Shown: positions 45,795-54,265 of the stretch, piece after piece
Layout of the letters: the number at the start of each line of letters is the position of its first letter
Numbering within the stretch: the stretch's first letter is position 1
DNA from: Pelagerythrobacter marensis
GTDB taxonomy: Bacteria > Pseudomonadota > Alphaproteobacteria > Sphingomonadales > Sphingomonadaceae
Direction: 5' to 3'
NCBI RefSeq assembly: GCF_036700095.1
Contig: NZ_CP144918.1
Location: forward strand, 1,737,001 to 1,801,000
DNA: 64,000 nucleotides
Notes under the pieces: generated by a model
What the model was told of the DNA's origin: nothing
What the model saw: only the letters and a program-made list of their open reading frames with translations
The model's database searches: none
Made by a program: the position numbers and the translations under genes

Positions 45795-46799
45795 ATGAAC
45801 GTCAGCGCGCCTCTGGTAGACACCCATTGCCGCAGGATCGACTACCTGCGCCTTTCGGTGACCGATCGCTGCGATTTGCGCTGCACCTATTGCATGCCAG
45901 AGCGGATGCAGTTTCTCCCCCGCCGCGACATCCTGAGCCTCGAGGAGCTTCATCGGCTTGCACTGGGTTTCATCGCTCGCGGGATCAGGCGCATTCGGCT
46001 GACCGGGGGCGAGCCATTGGTCCGGCGCGACGTCATGGACCTGGTGCGCGCGCTGGGGCGACGGATCGGCGACGGGCTGGACGAACTGACGCTGACCACG
46101 AACGGTCTCCAGCTTGCGGCTCATGCCGATGCGCTGGCGGCGGCTGGGGTGCGGCGGATCAATGTCTCGCTCGACACGCTCGATCGCGCGACCTTTGCCC
46201 GGCTCGCGCGGCGCGACCGGCTCGACGATGTGCTCGCCGGGATCGCGGCGGCCCGGGCGGCCGGGCTGGCGGTCAAGATCAACACCGTCGCGCTGCGCGG
46301 CGTCAACGAACGGGAGATTCCCCAGCTCGCCGAATGGGCCCACGGGCAAGGGCACGCGATCACCCTGATCGAACTGATGCCGCTGGGCGAAGTGGAGGAG
46401 GATCGCTTCGACCGCTACCTGCCGCTTTCGAGCGTCCGTTCGGCGCTGGAGAAGCGCTGGACCCTCACACCCTCGCCCCACCGCACCGGCGGGCCCGCGC
46501 GCTATGCCGAGATTGCCGAGACGGGCGGGCGGATCGGTTTCATCACTCCCCTGAGCGCCAATTTCTGCGACGGGTGCAACCGCATCCGCGTCACCGCGAC
46601 CGGGCAGCTCTACCCTTGTCTTGGCGGGGCGGAGCGAGTCGATCTGCGCGCCGCGCTGCGATCGGGAGACAGCGAAGCGGCCATGGCGCGCGCGCTGGAC
46701 ACCGCGATGCGGATCAAGCCGGCGCGTCACGATTTCCGTATCGACGCACCGGGTGCCGCCCCCGCGCAACCCCGGCACATGTCGGTGACGGGCGGATGA
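45795..46799 (+). CDS. moaA: GTP 3',8-cyclase MoaA
   Basis: Radical-SAM enzyme, first step of molybdenum cofactor synthesis. The 334-residue protein has DYLRLSVTDRCDLRCTYC, with the CxxxCxxC cluster motif, and the second cluster site FCDGCNRIRVTATGQLYPC. The SAM/GTP barrel includes RRIRLTGGEPLVRRDVMDL. ATG at 45795 matches the usual N-terminus; an earlier in-frame ATG overlaps the previous gene. The protein ends overlapping moaD. Confidence 0.97.
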   Translation: MNVSAPLVDTHCRRIDYLRLSVTDRCDLRCTYCMPERMQFLPRRDILSLEELHRLALGFIARGIRRIRLTGGEPLVRRDVMDLVRALGRRIGDGLDELTLTTNGLQLAAHADALAAAGVRRINVSLDTLDRATFARLARRDRLDDVLAGIAAARAAGLAVKINTVALRGVNEREIPQLAEWAHGQGHAITLIELMPLGEVEEDRFDRYLPLSSVRSALEKRWTLTPSPHRTGGPARYAEIAETGGRIGFITPLSANFCDGCNRIRVTATGQLYPCLGGAERVDLRAALRSGDSEAAMARALDTAMRIKPARHDFRIDAPGAAPAQPRHMSVTGG

Positions 46800-47050
46800 A
46801 GCTGGTCTTCCTGGGAAAACTGGCGGACCTGGCGGGGTGCGAGGAGCACGATTTTTCCGCCTCCGGCGCGCGCGATTGGCACGGACTGAGTGCGTGTCTT
46901 GGGAGGCTGGGGGGCGATTCCCTGATCGAGGCCGCCGCTTCCGACAGCGTGAGAGTCGCGGTCAACGGCACGCTGATCGCCGACAAGCATGGATTGCAGG
47001 TGGGCGAGGGGGACGAAGTGGCCTTCCTGCCCCCGGTCAGCGGCGGCTGA
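46796..47050 (+). CDS. moaD: Molybdopterin synthase sulfur carrier subunit
   Basis: Small ubiquitin-like sulfur carrier. The 84-residue protein ends in the essential Gly-Gly (FLPPVSGG), which becomes a thiocarboxylate. VRVAVNGTLIADKHGLQVGE gives the beta-grasp pattern. It overlaps moaA by four bases (ATGA) and is followed by moaE. Confidence 0.92.
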   Translation: MKLVFLGKLADLAGCEEHDFSASGARDWHGLSACLGRLGGDSLIEAAASDSVRVAVNGTLIADKHGLQVGEGDEVAFLPPVSGG

Positions 47051-47054
47051 GCGA

Positions 47055-47498
47055 ATGCGCGACTTGCGCCTGCTTCACGCCCCCTTCGATCCTGCGGAGC
47101 CGGCCGATCGCCTCGCCGCGGCCTGCCCGCAAGCCGGAGCGATCTGCAGTTTCGTCGGGCAGGTCCGCGCCGATGGCGAAGTCGAGGCTCTCGAACTGCA
47201 ACATTACGAACCGCTGACGCTGCCGGGCATCCACGCGCTTGCCGACAGAGCCTTTGCCCGTTTCGACCTGATGGGGCTGGTCATGCTTCACCGGGTCGGC
47301 CGGCTCGCCCCCGGCGAAGCCATCGTCTGTGTCGCGGCCGCCGCCCGTCACCGGCGCTCTGCCATCGAGGGGGTCGATTACTGCATGGACCACCTGAAGT
47401 CCGCGGCCTGGCTTTGGAAGCGCGAGAAACGCACCGACGGCTGGCACTGGATCGAACCGCGTGCAGAGGATCGACGCGACCTCGCCCGCTGGCGCTAG
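47055..47498 (+). CDS. moaE: Molybdopterin synthase catalytic subunit
   Basis: Works with MoaD to add dithiolene sulfurs to cyclic pyranopterin monophosphate. The 147-residue protein contains GAICSFVGQVRADGEVEALE, LQHYEPLTLPGIHALADRA, and KSAAWLWKREKRTDGWHWIE; all are family motifs. ATG at 47055 is chosen as it matches the expected N-terminus. Confidence 0.95.
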   Translation: MRDLRLLHAPFDPAEPADRLAAACPQAGAICSFVGQVRADGEVEALELQHYEPLTLPGIHALADRAFARFDLMGLVMLHRVGRLAPGEAIVCVAAAARHRRSAIEGVDYCMDHLKSAAWLWKREKRTDGWHWIEPRAEDRRDLARWR

Positions 47499-47499
47499 A

Positions 47500-48015
47500 T
47501 CAAAGCGCGCTGCGAAGCTCTTCCAGCACGGCATCTTCCTGTGCGATCATATCCGTAACGTCTTCGCGCGTATCGGCGATCGCCTCCTGCAGCTCGAAAG
47601 CGAGCACGGCATCGGCGAAAAGAAGGTCGAGATCGCCCAGCGCGATCGCCACGCGACTGCGATGCGAATCGAGGTCGGCCAGCGCAACCTGGGCGCTGGC
47701 ATATCGGTCGCTCTCCACCGCTGCGCCTCGAGCGGCGCGTACCGCCTGCCGCGTTCCGGGCACGGCCGCCAGGAACGCCTGGTGCGCGCTGCCGGCTTCG
47801 GACCGCAATTGCCCGAGGCGCGCGAGAAGGTCCGCGCCGGGCGGGGCGGGCTGGGCGGGCGGTGCTTCGGGCTGCGGCGCCGCGAGGCTGCCCCCGATGC
47901 GTTCGGCATCGCGGATCGCGAGCGACGGATAGTTGTCTGCGCCGGTCGCACAGGCCGCCAGCGGGACGGTAAGCAGTACGGGTGCGAAACGGAGATGGAC
48001 TGACATCATGTCCAT
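47500..48015 (-). CDS. Hypothetical lipoprotein
   Basis: A 171-residue protein with a lipoprotein signal, [16 protein letters not shown], where the lipid-modified cysteine follows LAA. The mature part begins with a Pro/Ala-rich segment and continues in charged Ala-rich helices ([20 protein letters not shown]) that look like a coiled coil. The ATG at 48015 and another at 48006 are both possible. No family recognised. It converges with moaE, one base apart. Confidence 0.65.
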   Translation of the reverse strand: MDMMSVHLRFAPVLLTVPLAACATGADNYPSLAIRDAERIGGSLAAPQPEAPPAQPAPPGADLLARLGQLRSEAGSAHQAFLAAVPGTRQAVRAARGAAVESDRYASAQVALADLDSHRSRVAIALGDLDLLFADAVLAFELQEAIADTREDVTDMIAQEDAVLEELRSAL

Positions 48016-48083
48016 GCTCTAGCACGGTGGCGGCCGCGCGCCAGACACGATGGGTGCGGGCGGGCACCTGTCGGAATCCGTCG

Positions 48084-48112
48084 TTGACTTGCGGCATCGG
48101 TTCCCTTAACGG
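48084..48112 (+). promoter_or_regulatory. Candidate promoter for rplU-rpmA
   Basis: TTGACT (48084-48089), 17 bases, then TAACGG. It lies about 95 bases before rplU, in the only gap that could drive the ribosomal genes. The -10 match is weak. Confidence 0.35.
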
Positions 48113-48206
48113 CACCCATCTTTCCGGGAGCCGCCCTGCGCGGCGCATCGGACGCGTTCCTTCCACGAAGGCGGGGACACAAGCAACGAGATTGGAAGTT
48201 AGCACC

Positions 48207-48701
48207 ATGTTCGCAGTAGTGCGCACGGGCGGCAAGCAATACCGGGTTGCCGCCGGAGACAAGATCGCGGTCGAGAAGCTCGCCGGGGAAGCCGGCGACA
48301 CGGTGACGCTGGGCGATGTCCTGCTTGCAGGCGAGGGCGAGAAGATCGCCGACGCATCGAAAGTGTCCGTTTCGGCCGAGATCATTGCTCAGGCGAAGGG
48401 CGAGAAGGTGGTCGTGTTCAAGAAGCGCCGCCGCCACAACTATCGCCGCAAGGCCGGGCATCGCCAGCAGCTGACCTTGCTGCGCATCACTGCGGTGGGC
48501 GACGCGAAGGCTTCGCCGAAGAAGGACGAGGCGAAGGAAACGCCGAAGAAGGCTGCTCCGGCCAAGAAGGCCGCGCCTGCGGACGCGACCGAAACCGCGG
48601 AGAAGAAGCCGGCGGCGAAGAAGGCCGCCCCGAAGAAGGAAGGCGCCACGAAGAAGGCGCCGGCCAAGAAGGCTCCGGCCAAGACCGAAGCCAAGAAGTA
48701 A
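48207..48701 (+). CDS. rplU: 50S ribosomal protein L21 with Lys/Ala-rich C-terminal tail
   Basis: The first ~100 residues are normal L21 ([20 protein letters not shown] and [20 protein letters not shown]). They are followed by a tail of about 60 residues made mostly of Lys, Ala, Pro and Glu (e.g. [16 protein letters not shown]). Total 164 residues against ~103 in E. coli; such tails occur in sphingomonad L21. rpmA follows by 12 bases. Confidence 0.96.
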   Translation: MFAVVRTGGKQYRVAAGDKIAVEKLAGEAGDTVTLGDVLLAGEGEKIADASKVSVSAEIIAQAKGEKVVVFKKRRRHNYRRKAGHRQQLTLLRITAVGDAKASPKKDEAKETPKKAAPAKKAAPADATETAEKKPAAKKAAPKKEGATKKAPAKKAPAKTEAKK

Positions 48702-48713
48702 GGATCACGAACG

Positions 48714-48983
48714 ATGGCACATAAGAAAGCAGGCGGTTCGTCGCGTAACGGTCGCGATTCGGCTGGCCGTCGCCTTGGCGTGAAGAAATTCGGCAGCCAG
48801 GGCGTGATTCCGGGCAACATTATCGTGCGTCAGCGCGGGACCAAGTTCTATCCCGGCGCCAATGTCGGGATGGGCAAGGATCACACGCTGTTTGCGCTCG
48901 CCGAAGGCGTGGTGCGATTCCACACCGGCAAGCTCGGTCGCAAATACGTATCGGTCGACATGCTGGCGCAGGCCGCAGAGTAA
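48714..48983 (+). CDS. rpmA: 50S ribosomal protein L27
   Basis: An 89-residue protein starting [20 protein letters not shown] after Met, with [20 protein letters not shown] and [19 protein letters not shown]. This is a textbook L27 without the Firmicutes-type N-terminal extension. It forms the usual rplU-rpmA pair. Confidence 0.98.
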   Translation: MAHKKAGGSSRNGRDSAGRRLGVKKFGSQGVIPGNIIVRQRGTKFYPGANVGMGKDHTLFALAEGVVRFHTGKLGRKYVSVDMLAQAAE

Positions 48984-49052
48984 CCGGACGATTCGATAAC
49001 GGGATCGTCCAGACGGGACGGTCCCAGCCGGGGCAAACCGCCGGCAGACGAA

Positions 49053-49080
49053 GAGGGAGATGGGGCCACCCGTCTCCCTC
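49053..49080 (+). terminator. Terminator after rplU-rpmA
   Basis: GAGGGAGATGGG pairs with CCCGTCTCCCTC (one mismatch or wobble) around GCCA, followed by TTGTCG. It lies 70 bases after the rpmA stop. Confidence 0.7.
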
Positions 49081-49186
49081 TTGTCGTATCTCCCTCTCAT
49101 ATCGGCGAAAATCGTTTTTCGCCGCCATGCCATTGTCACGCATCCGCCTTACCGGGCGTGACGGGGGCGAAGAGGAGAGAGCGCAG

Positions 49187-49720
49187 ATGTTCCATCGCAG
49201 CCAAAGACTGCTCCTGAGACCGCCGTGGCCCGAGGACTGGAGCGAAATCCTCGGCGGAATTGCCGACGAAAGCGTCGTGCGCAATCTTGCGCGCGCACCC
49301 TGGCCCTACCGCCCGCATCACGCGCGCGAATTCGTCGCTCGCCCCGTGCCTCCGCATTTCCCGCGCTTCGTCGTGGCTCGTGCCGACGATTCGGCCATGG
49401 TCGGCTGTGTCGGGATCGATCCGGCCGGGGAGGTGGCCGAACTGGGTTACTGGATCGCGCGCCCTTACTGGGGGCGCGGATATGCGACCGAGGCCGGCCG
49501 GGCGGTGCTCGAAATCGCGCGGATGCTGGGGCATCGGCGGATAGTCGCGAGCCATTTTCTCGATAATCCGGCATCCGGCCGGGTCCTGCGCAAGCTTGGC
49601 TTCGCCTGCACCGGTTCGGTCCGCCTTCGGCACAGTTGCGGACGCGGGGGCGAAGCGCTCGCCGCAGAATATGCGCTGGATCTCGAAGGCGAATGCGAAC
49701 CGGGGATGCGCGCCGCGTGA
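49187..49720 (+). CDS. GNAT family N-acetyltransferase (RimJ-like)
   Basis: A 177-residue acetyltransferase of the RimJ/RimL type. It begins MFHRSQRLLLRPPWPEDWSE and has LGYWIARPYWGRGYATEAGR, the acetyl-CoA-binding segment, then RIVASHFLDNPASGRVLRKL. A GGAGAGAG sequence before the ATG supports this start over the one at 49127. The substrate, protein or small molecule, is unknown. Confidence 0.88.
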   Translation: MFHRSQRLLLRPPWPEDWSEILGGIADESVVRNLARAPWPYRPHHAREFVARPVPPHFPRFVVARADDSAMVGCVGIDPAGEVAELGYWIARPYWGRGYATEAGRAVLEIARMLGHRRIVASHFLDNPASGRVLRKLGFACTGSVRLRHSCGRGGEALAAEYALDLEGECEPGMRAA

Positions 49721-49737
49721 TTCCTGGCGTACATGAG

Positions 49738-49833
49738 CCCCGCGAGGCGGGGAACTCGGGCCACCGGGCTCCGCCTGACAGCCTGTGCCCGGCGGAGCGC
49801 CAGTGGCCCGAGGCCCCATCCTTCGCTGGGGCT
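49738..49833. repeat. R3 intergenic repeat, copy 3
   Basis: CTCGGGCCAC (49755-49764) mirrored by GTGGCCCGAG (49803-49812), containing the core CGGCGGAGCGCCAGTGGC at 49790-49807, identical to that at 20906-20923. A CCCCATCCTTCGCTGGGG hairpin ends it. It lies between the convergent GNAT and hydrolase genes. Confidence 0.75.
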
Positions 49834-49858
49834 CGGCACTTCGGGCTCGGCGCCGCGA

Positions 49859-50734
49859 TTACTCCGTCGGCAGCAATGCGTCCGCAAAATCGCCTTCGTA
49901 GAGGCCGATCAGTTCGCGATCGTCGTGATCCCAGGGGTGGAAGCCGGGCCTGAAATAGGCGAGCCAGGCGGGAAAGATGCGGCGGACCACCCCGGGGCTG
50001 ACCACGAGATAGCGGAACAGGCCCCAGCGGGCTTTCCAGCCGGTGATCCCGTCCTGGGCGAGCAGGTTCATCGAATCTTCCCAGCGATTCTTGAAAAAGC
50101 GGCCTGTGACGATCAGCATCATCAGACTGCGGACTTTCCATCGCCGCCATTTCGACCAGTCGCGGGTGGCGTGGTTCCAGGTGTCGAAAGCCACGCCCTT
50201 GTGCTCGATTTCCTCGACCGCGTGCCAGCGCCACATATCGCGGACCTCCGCATCGGCCGCCGCAAAATGGCGGGGATTGGCGAGGAATTCGTGCGCCATC
50301 ATCGCCGTATAGTGCTCCAGCGCCATCGTCGCGGCGAGATTGAGGATTTCCGGCCGTCCTTTGGTCAGGGCCAGCATCTCCTCCACCCGCTTGTCGATCG
50401 CCTTGATGTCGTAGCCCGCGTTCTCGGCCAGCTTGTTGAACGCGATATGCTCGCGCGTGTGGTTGATTTCCTGCTTCACAAAGGCGCGGATTTCGGCGTC
50501 GAGTTTGGGGCCGGCGCCTGCGCGATGCGCCTTTACCGCCTCGATGAAGAAGGCTTCCCCGCGGGGGAATGTCGCGGAAAGGGCATTGTGCCAGGCGGTT
50601 CCGAAAGGCTCGCCGGCCCACCAGCGGCGCGGCGTGGTCTCGCGATTGAACCGCTCGTCCCGGACCGTAATCGTCAGGTCGGCGGGCGTCGGTGCGGAAG
50701 AGCGTTCGAGAGAGATTTGGGCAGGGGCGTTCAT
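49859..50734 (-). CDS. Metal-dependent hydrolase (PF10118-type), paralogue B
   Basis: A 291-residue protein of the predicted metal-dependent hydrolase family, probably a ferritin-like diiron fold. Metal-ligand candidates lie in KQEINHTREHIAFN, ALEHYTAMMAHEFL and AVEEIEHKGVAFDTWNHAT, i.e. repeated E..H helices. It is clearly related along its length to the next gene (50914-51822). The start ATG lies 16 bases from the 18-bp palindromic operator at 50750-50794. Enzymatic activity and substrate are unknown. Confidence 0.85.
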   Translation of the reverse strand: MNAPAQISLERSSAPTPADLTITVRDERFNRETTPRRWWAGEPFGTAWHNALSATFPRGEAFFIEAVKAHRAGAGPKLDAEIRAFVKQEINHTREHIAFNKLAENAGYDIKAIDKRVEEMLALTKGRPEILNLAATMALEHYTAMMAHEFLANPRHFAAADAEVRDMWRWHAVEEIEHKGVAFDTWNHATRDWSKWRRWKVRSLMMLIVTGRFFKNRWEDSMNLLAQDGITGWKARWGLFRYLVVSPGVVRRIFPAWLAYFRPGFHPWDHDDRELIGLYEGDFADALLPTE

Positions 50735-50749
50735 GGGAAGCTCGCTAGT

Positions 50750-50794
50750 TATTGACACATGTGTAAGTAATTTCTGCTTACACATGTGTCAATA
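50750..50794. promoter_or_regulatory. 18-bp perfect inverted repeat, candidate TetR operator
   Basis: TATTGACACATGTGTAAG (50750-50767) is perfectly mirrored by CTTACACATGTGTCAATA (50777-50794) around TAATTTCTG. Each arm contains the smaller palindrome ACACATGTGT, so two operator sites are likely. It lies 16 bases upstream of hydrolase B. The likely binder is the TetR-type regulator at 51853-52452. Confidence 0.8.
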
Positions 50795-50811
50795 GTGCGG
50801 ATCCTCGCGCA

Positions 50812-50840
50812 GGCAGGGGGCTCGGGCCGCTGGCGCTTTG
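50812..50840. repeat. R3 fragment
   Basis: CTCGGGCCGCTGGCGCT (50821-50837) is the reverse complement of the R3 right half (AGCGCCAGTGGCCCGAG) with one change. It lies between the operator and hydrolase A. Confidence 0.5.
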
Positions 50841-50913
50841 TCCGATCGTCTGAAGCCCGGCGTTCGTTGGTTCTCGGGAAAGGGCTCGACAGGGGCAAGG
50901 TGGGCGCCCCGCC

Positions 50914-51822
50914 TTACTCCGCCGGCATCACCGCGTCGGCATAGGGGCTGTCGAACTTGCGGATCAGCGCCCGATCGTCCTGCTTCCACGGGTGGAAGCC
51001 GGGCAGCAGGATCTTGGCCCAGTCGAAGAACATCCGCCGCATCATGCCGGGCGCAATCCACAGGTGCCGGAACAGCAGCCACCTGGCGCGCAAGCCGGTG
51101 ATCCCGTCCTGCCGCAGCAGACCCAGCGCATCGCGCACGCGATTGTTGAAATAGCGCCGCGTGATCAGCAAGGCGAGCAAGGCGCGCACGCGATAGCGTT
51201 TCCATGCCGACCATTCGCGTGTGGCATGGAGCCAGACGTCGTAAGTGATGCCCTTGTGCTCGATCTCCTCGATCGAATGCCAGCGCCACATCTCGGCGAT
51301 TTCCGGGTCCACCCCGTCGAGATAGCGCGGATCGGTCAGCAGGCAGTGGCTGATCGCAGCGGCGAAATGTTCGAGCGCGATGGTAATCGCGAGATTGAAT
51401 TCGGCCGGGCGCCCCCTCGTCAGGGCGAGCATCTCCTCGATACCCTTGTCGATGCTCTCGATATCGTAACCGTGACTCTGGGCCAGATTGTTGAATGCGA
51501 CGTGTTCGCGGGCGTGATTCGATTCCTGGCGGGTGAAGGCACGAAGCTCGGCCGCCATGCGGGGCGGAACCTTGTCGTCGTAATACTTCATCACCTGGAT
51601 GAAGAACTTCTCGCCGCGGGGAAGGCTTGCGGAAACCGAGTTGTACCAGGCGGTTGCCACCGGATCGCCCGAATGCCACCACCGTTCCGGCCGGCCGTCG
51701 CGGCAGAACTTGCGGTCGCGAATGCTAAGGGCGTGGTCGTCGGGTGTTGCGCTGCCCGACGTGCGCGGAACCTTGCCGCCGGCGTCGGGGCGTTCTAGGC
51801 CGCTCGCTTGGTCCGCGTTCAT
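50914..51822 (-). CDS. Metal-dependent hydrolase (PF10118-type), paralogue A
   Basis: A 302-residue paralogue of the neighbouring hydrolase. Shared blocks include ESNHAREHVAFNNLAQSHGY, DIESIDKGIEEMLALTRGRP, MWRWHSIEEIEHKGITYDVW and QDGITGLRARWLLFRHLWIA. The His/Glu positions of a diiron site are kept. It starts only 30 bases from the divergent TetR gene, so the promoters must be compact or overlap coding sequence. Substrate unknown; related proteins occur near lipid genes. Confidence 0.85.
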   Translation of the reverse strand: MNADQASGLERPDAGGKVPRTSGSATPDDHALSIRDRKFCRDGRPERWWHSGDPVATAWYNSVSASLPRGEKFFIQVMKYYDDKVPPRMAAELRAFTRQESNHAREHVAFNNLAQSHGYDIESIDKGIEEMLALTRGRPAEFNLAITIALEHFAAAISHCLLTDPRYLDGVDPEIAEMWRWHSIEEIEHKGITYDVWLHATREWSAWKRYRVRALLALLITRRYFNNRVRDALGLLRQDGITGLRARWLLFRHLWIAPGMMRRMFFDWAKILLPGFHPWKQDDRALIRKFDSPYADAVMPAE

Positions 51823-51852
51823 GGACCTGCATTTTATTGTTCAAGGAACCGC

Positions 51853-52452
51853 ATGGCAAGTCGCAAGCGCCTGACCCCCGAAGAAAGCCGCCGGGCCGCG
51901 CTCGAGGCCGCACGGCGGCTCTTGATCGAAACCGGCCCGCAGTCGGTCACGCTCAAGGCCGTTGCGGGGCGGATCGGGCGAACCCACGCAAATCTGCTGC
52001 ATCATTTCGGCTCAGCCGCGGGGCTGCAGAAGGAACTTGCCAAGCATCTTGCGGAAACCGTGTGCGAGAGCATCAAGGACGCGGTCCGCGCCAGTCGTGC
52101 CGGGCTCGGCTCTCCGCGCGAAGTCGTCGACCTCGCTTTCGATGCGTTCGACAAGGAAGGCGCAGGGGCCCTGGCAAGCTGGATGATCCTGACCGGCAAC
52201 GAAGACGCGCTGTCGCCGATCGTGGAAACGATTCATCAGCTGGTCGACGAAATCGCGCCCGAGGAAGCGACCTCACACGGCGATGTGGCGAGAGTTCACG
52301 AGGACACGCTGGCGCTGGTCCTGATGGCGATGGGGGACGCGCTGATCGGCTCCGCCCTGTCTCGTTCGCTGATGCTGCCCGAAACCGCGGCGCGGGACCG
52401 GGCGGAGCGGATGCTGCTCAATTCGATTGCGACCGCGAGTCAGCCGAACTGA
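51853..52452 (+). CDS. TetR/AcrR family transcriptional regulator
   Basis: A 199-residue regulator. The N-terminal HTH is ARRLLIETGPQSVTLKAVAG and RIGRTHANLLHHFGSAAGLQ, typical of TetR. The C-terminal ligand-binding domain is helical (LASWMILTGNEDALSPIVET). It is divergent from the two hydrolases and most likely controls them. The C-terminus overlaps the end of ygfZ by 35 bases (convergent). Confidence 0.9.
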   Translation: MASRKRLTPEESRRAALEAARRLLIETGPQSVTLKAVAGRIGRTHANLLHHFGSAAGLQKELAKHLAETVCESIKDAVRASRAGLGSPREVVDLAFDAFDKEGAGALASWMILTGNEDALSPIVETIHQLVDEIAPEEATSHGDVARVHEDTLALVLMAMGDALIGSALSRSLMLPETAARDRAERMLLNSIATASQPN

Positions 52453-53176
52453 GCGCGCTCCCCATCCAGTCGGGCGCAAGCGAGGGATCGATCGCATCGA
52501 CCCGCAAGTGGTCGACGGCCAGGCCCAGCGCGGGATAGGCGGCGCGGCGCCGCTTTTCCTCCGACCGGTCGAGCGGCACGACCAGCAGGCGGCGATTGAC
52601 CTTCTGGCGCCAGTTCATCCGCGCGGTATTCTCCTGCCCGACATAGCACCCCTTGTCGAAGCTGACGCCGTTCAGTTCGATCGCATTGGTTTCGAGCCAG
52701 AGCACGTCGCCCAGCTCGGCCTGTCCCTCGGGGACGCCGAGGGCCAGCCGGTGGGCGCGCCATTCGTCGTCTGCCGGCGCGTCGTCGGGCGAAACCGGCG
52801 CTATCCAGCGCTGCCCCAGGTCCGCCAGGCGCGGATCGGACGCGGCGCCATCGCCGATCTGCCGCCGCCAGTGCACCGCGAGGCCATCGTCGATGCCGAT
52901 CGCGATCTTGCGCCGCAGCCGATAGAGCGACAGGCGCTTCACGAGGTCCTCGGCCCGTTCGGCTTCGCAGTCGAGCAGCAAGTCGCGCTCGCCGCCGGGC
53001 CAGACGAGCACGTCGAACAGGGCCTTGCCCTGCGCCGTCAGCAGGGCGGCATAAACGGGCAGCGGCCCGGCCACGTCGTTGGTCAGCAAACCCTGAAGGA
53101 AGGCGCCAACGTCCTCGGCATCGTCTTGCGGGGAGAGGCGCACTATGGCGCGATCGAACAGGCGGGTTGCGGTCAT
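52418..53176 (-). CDS. ygfZ: Folate-binding protein YgfZ (iron-sulfur cluster maturation)
   Basis: A 252-residue GcvT-like protein that supports Fe-S cluster enzymes. The signature KGCYVGQENTARM, with the conserved cysteine, is present, preceded by ELNGVSFD. The N-terminus TATRLFDRAIVRLSPQDDAE and FLQGLLTNDVAGPLPVYAAL match the family. It is convergent with the TetR gene. Confidence 0.92.
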   Translation of the reverse strand: MTATRLFDRAIVRLSPQDDAEDVGAFLQGLLTNDVAGPLPVYAALLTAQGKALFDVLVWPGGERDLLLDCEAERAEDLVKRLSLYRLRRKIAIGIDDGLAVHWRRQIGDGAASDPRLADLGQRWIAPVSPDDAPADDEWRAHRLALGVPEGQAELGDVLWLETNAIELNGVSFDKGCYVGQENTARMNWRQKVNRRLLVVPLDRSEEKRRRAAYPALGLAVDHLRVDAIDPSLAPDWMGSALSSADSRSQSN

Positions 53177-53215
53177 GGGTGACAGATAGGGCGCTGCCGG
53201 CCTAAGGGAACCCCC

Positions 53216-54262
53216 ATGAACGCGACCCCCGAATCCCTGACCATCCGCCGGCCCGACGACTGGCACGTGCACTTGCGCGACGGCGCCCTTCTGCAAGCGG
53301 TTACGCCTTATACCGCACGACAGTTTGCGCGGGCCATCGTGATGCCCAATCTCGCGCCGCCCGTCACCGGGGTGGAGGCCGCGAGCGCCTATCGCGAACG
53401 CATTCTCGCTGCGGTGCCCGAGGGGGTGGCATTCGCCCCGCTGATGACATGCTATCTGACCGACGATACCGATCCCGACGAACTCGCCAGGGGCTTCGAG
53501 CAAGGGGTGTTTACCGCGGCCAAGCTCTATCCGGCGAACGCCACGACCAATTCCGCGCACGGGGTGACCGACGTGGCGAATATCCGCAGCGCGCTGGAAC
53601 GGATGGCATCCATCGGGATGCCGCTGTGCGTCCATGGCGAGGTGACCGATGCCGAAATCGACGTCTTCGACCGGGAAAAGGTCTTTATCGATCGGGTGCT
53701 GGAACCCCTCCTTATCCGCCTGCCTGCGCTGAAGGTGATCTTCGAACACATCACGACGGCAGACGCAGTCCAGTTCGTCGTTTCGGCTGGCGAGAACGTG
53801 GCGGCGACGATCACGCCGCAGCACCTCCACATCAATCGCAATGCCATGCTGGTCGGTGGAATCCGGCCGCATGCCTATTGCCTGCCGGTGGCGAAGCGCG
53901 AACGGCACCGCATTGCCCTGCGCGAGGCCGCGACCTCGGGCTCCCCCAAATTTTTCCTCGGCACCGACAGCGCGCCCCATGCGCGCGATGCAAAGGAAAG
54001 CGCCTGCGGCTGCGCGGGCATCTTCAACGCCCCCTTCGCGCTCGAAAGCTATCTCGAGGTGTTCGAAGACGAGGGCGCGCTGGAAAATTTCGAAGGCTTC
54101 GCCAGCGAGCATGGCCCGCGCTTCTACGGATTGCCGCTGAACGAGGAACGGATCACGCTGGAACGCACCGGGATGCAGGTGCCCGATGAGATCGACGCGC
54201 TTGGTACGCCGATCGTCCCCTTCCATGCGGGCGAGAGGCTGCGCTGGGCCATGCGCGCCTGA
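53216..54262 (+). CDS. pyrC: Dihydroorotase
   Basis: Zinc amidohydrolase of pyrimidine synthesis (class II, PyrC). The 348-residue protein shows [20 protein letters not shown] with the HxH zinc ligands, [17 protein letters not shown] with the carboxylated lysine, and [20 protein letters not shown] with the catalytic aspartate. Length matches E. coli PyrC. It is divergent from ygfZ. Confidence 0.97.
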   Translation: MNATPESLTIRRPDDWHVHLRDGALLQAVTPYTARQFARAIVMPNLAPPVTGVEAASAYRERILAAVPEGVAFAPLMTCYLTDDTDPDELARGFEQGVFTAAKLYPANATTNSAHGVTDVANIRSALERMASIGMPLCVHGEVTDAEIDVFDREKVFIDRVLEPLLIRLPALKVIFEHITTADAVQFVVSAGENVAATITPQHLHINRNAMLVGGIRPHAYCLPVAKRERHRIALREAATSGSPKFFLGTDSAPHARDAKESACGCAGIFNAPFALESYLEVFEDEGALENFEGFASEHGPRFYGLPLNEERITLERTGMQVPDEIDALGTPIVPFHAGERLRWAMRA

Positions 54263-54265
54263 TCT

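Noticed and set aside
48520-48701. Lys/Ala-rich tail of L21 as a fused second gene
   Set aside because: It is low complexity with no start signal and is a known feature of sphingomonad L21 proteins.
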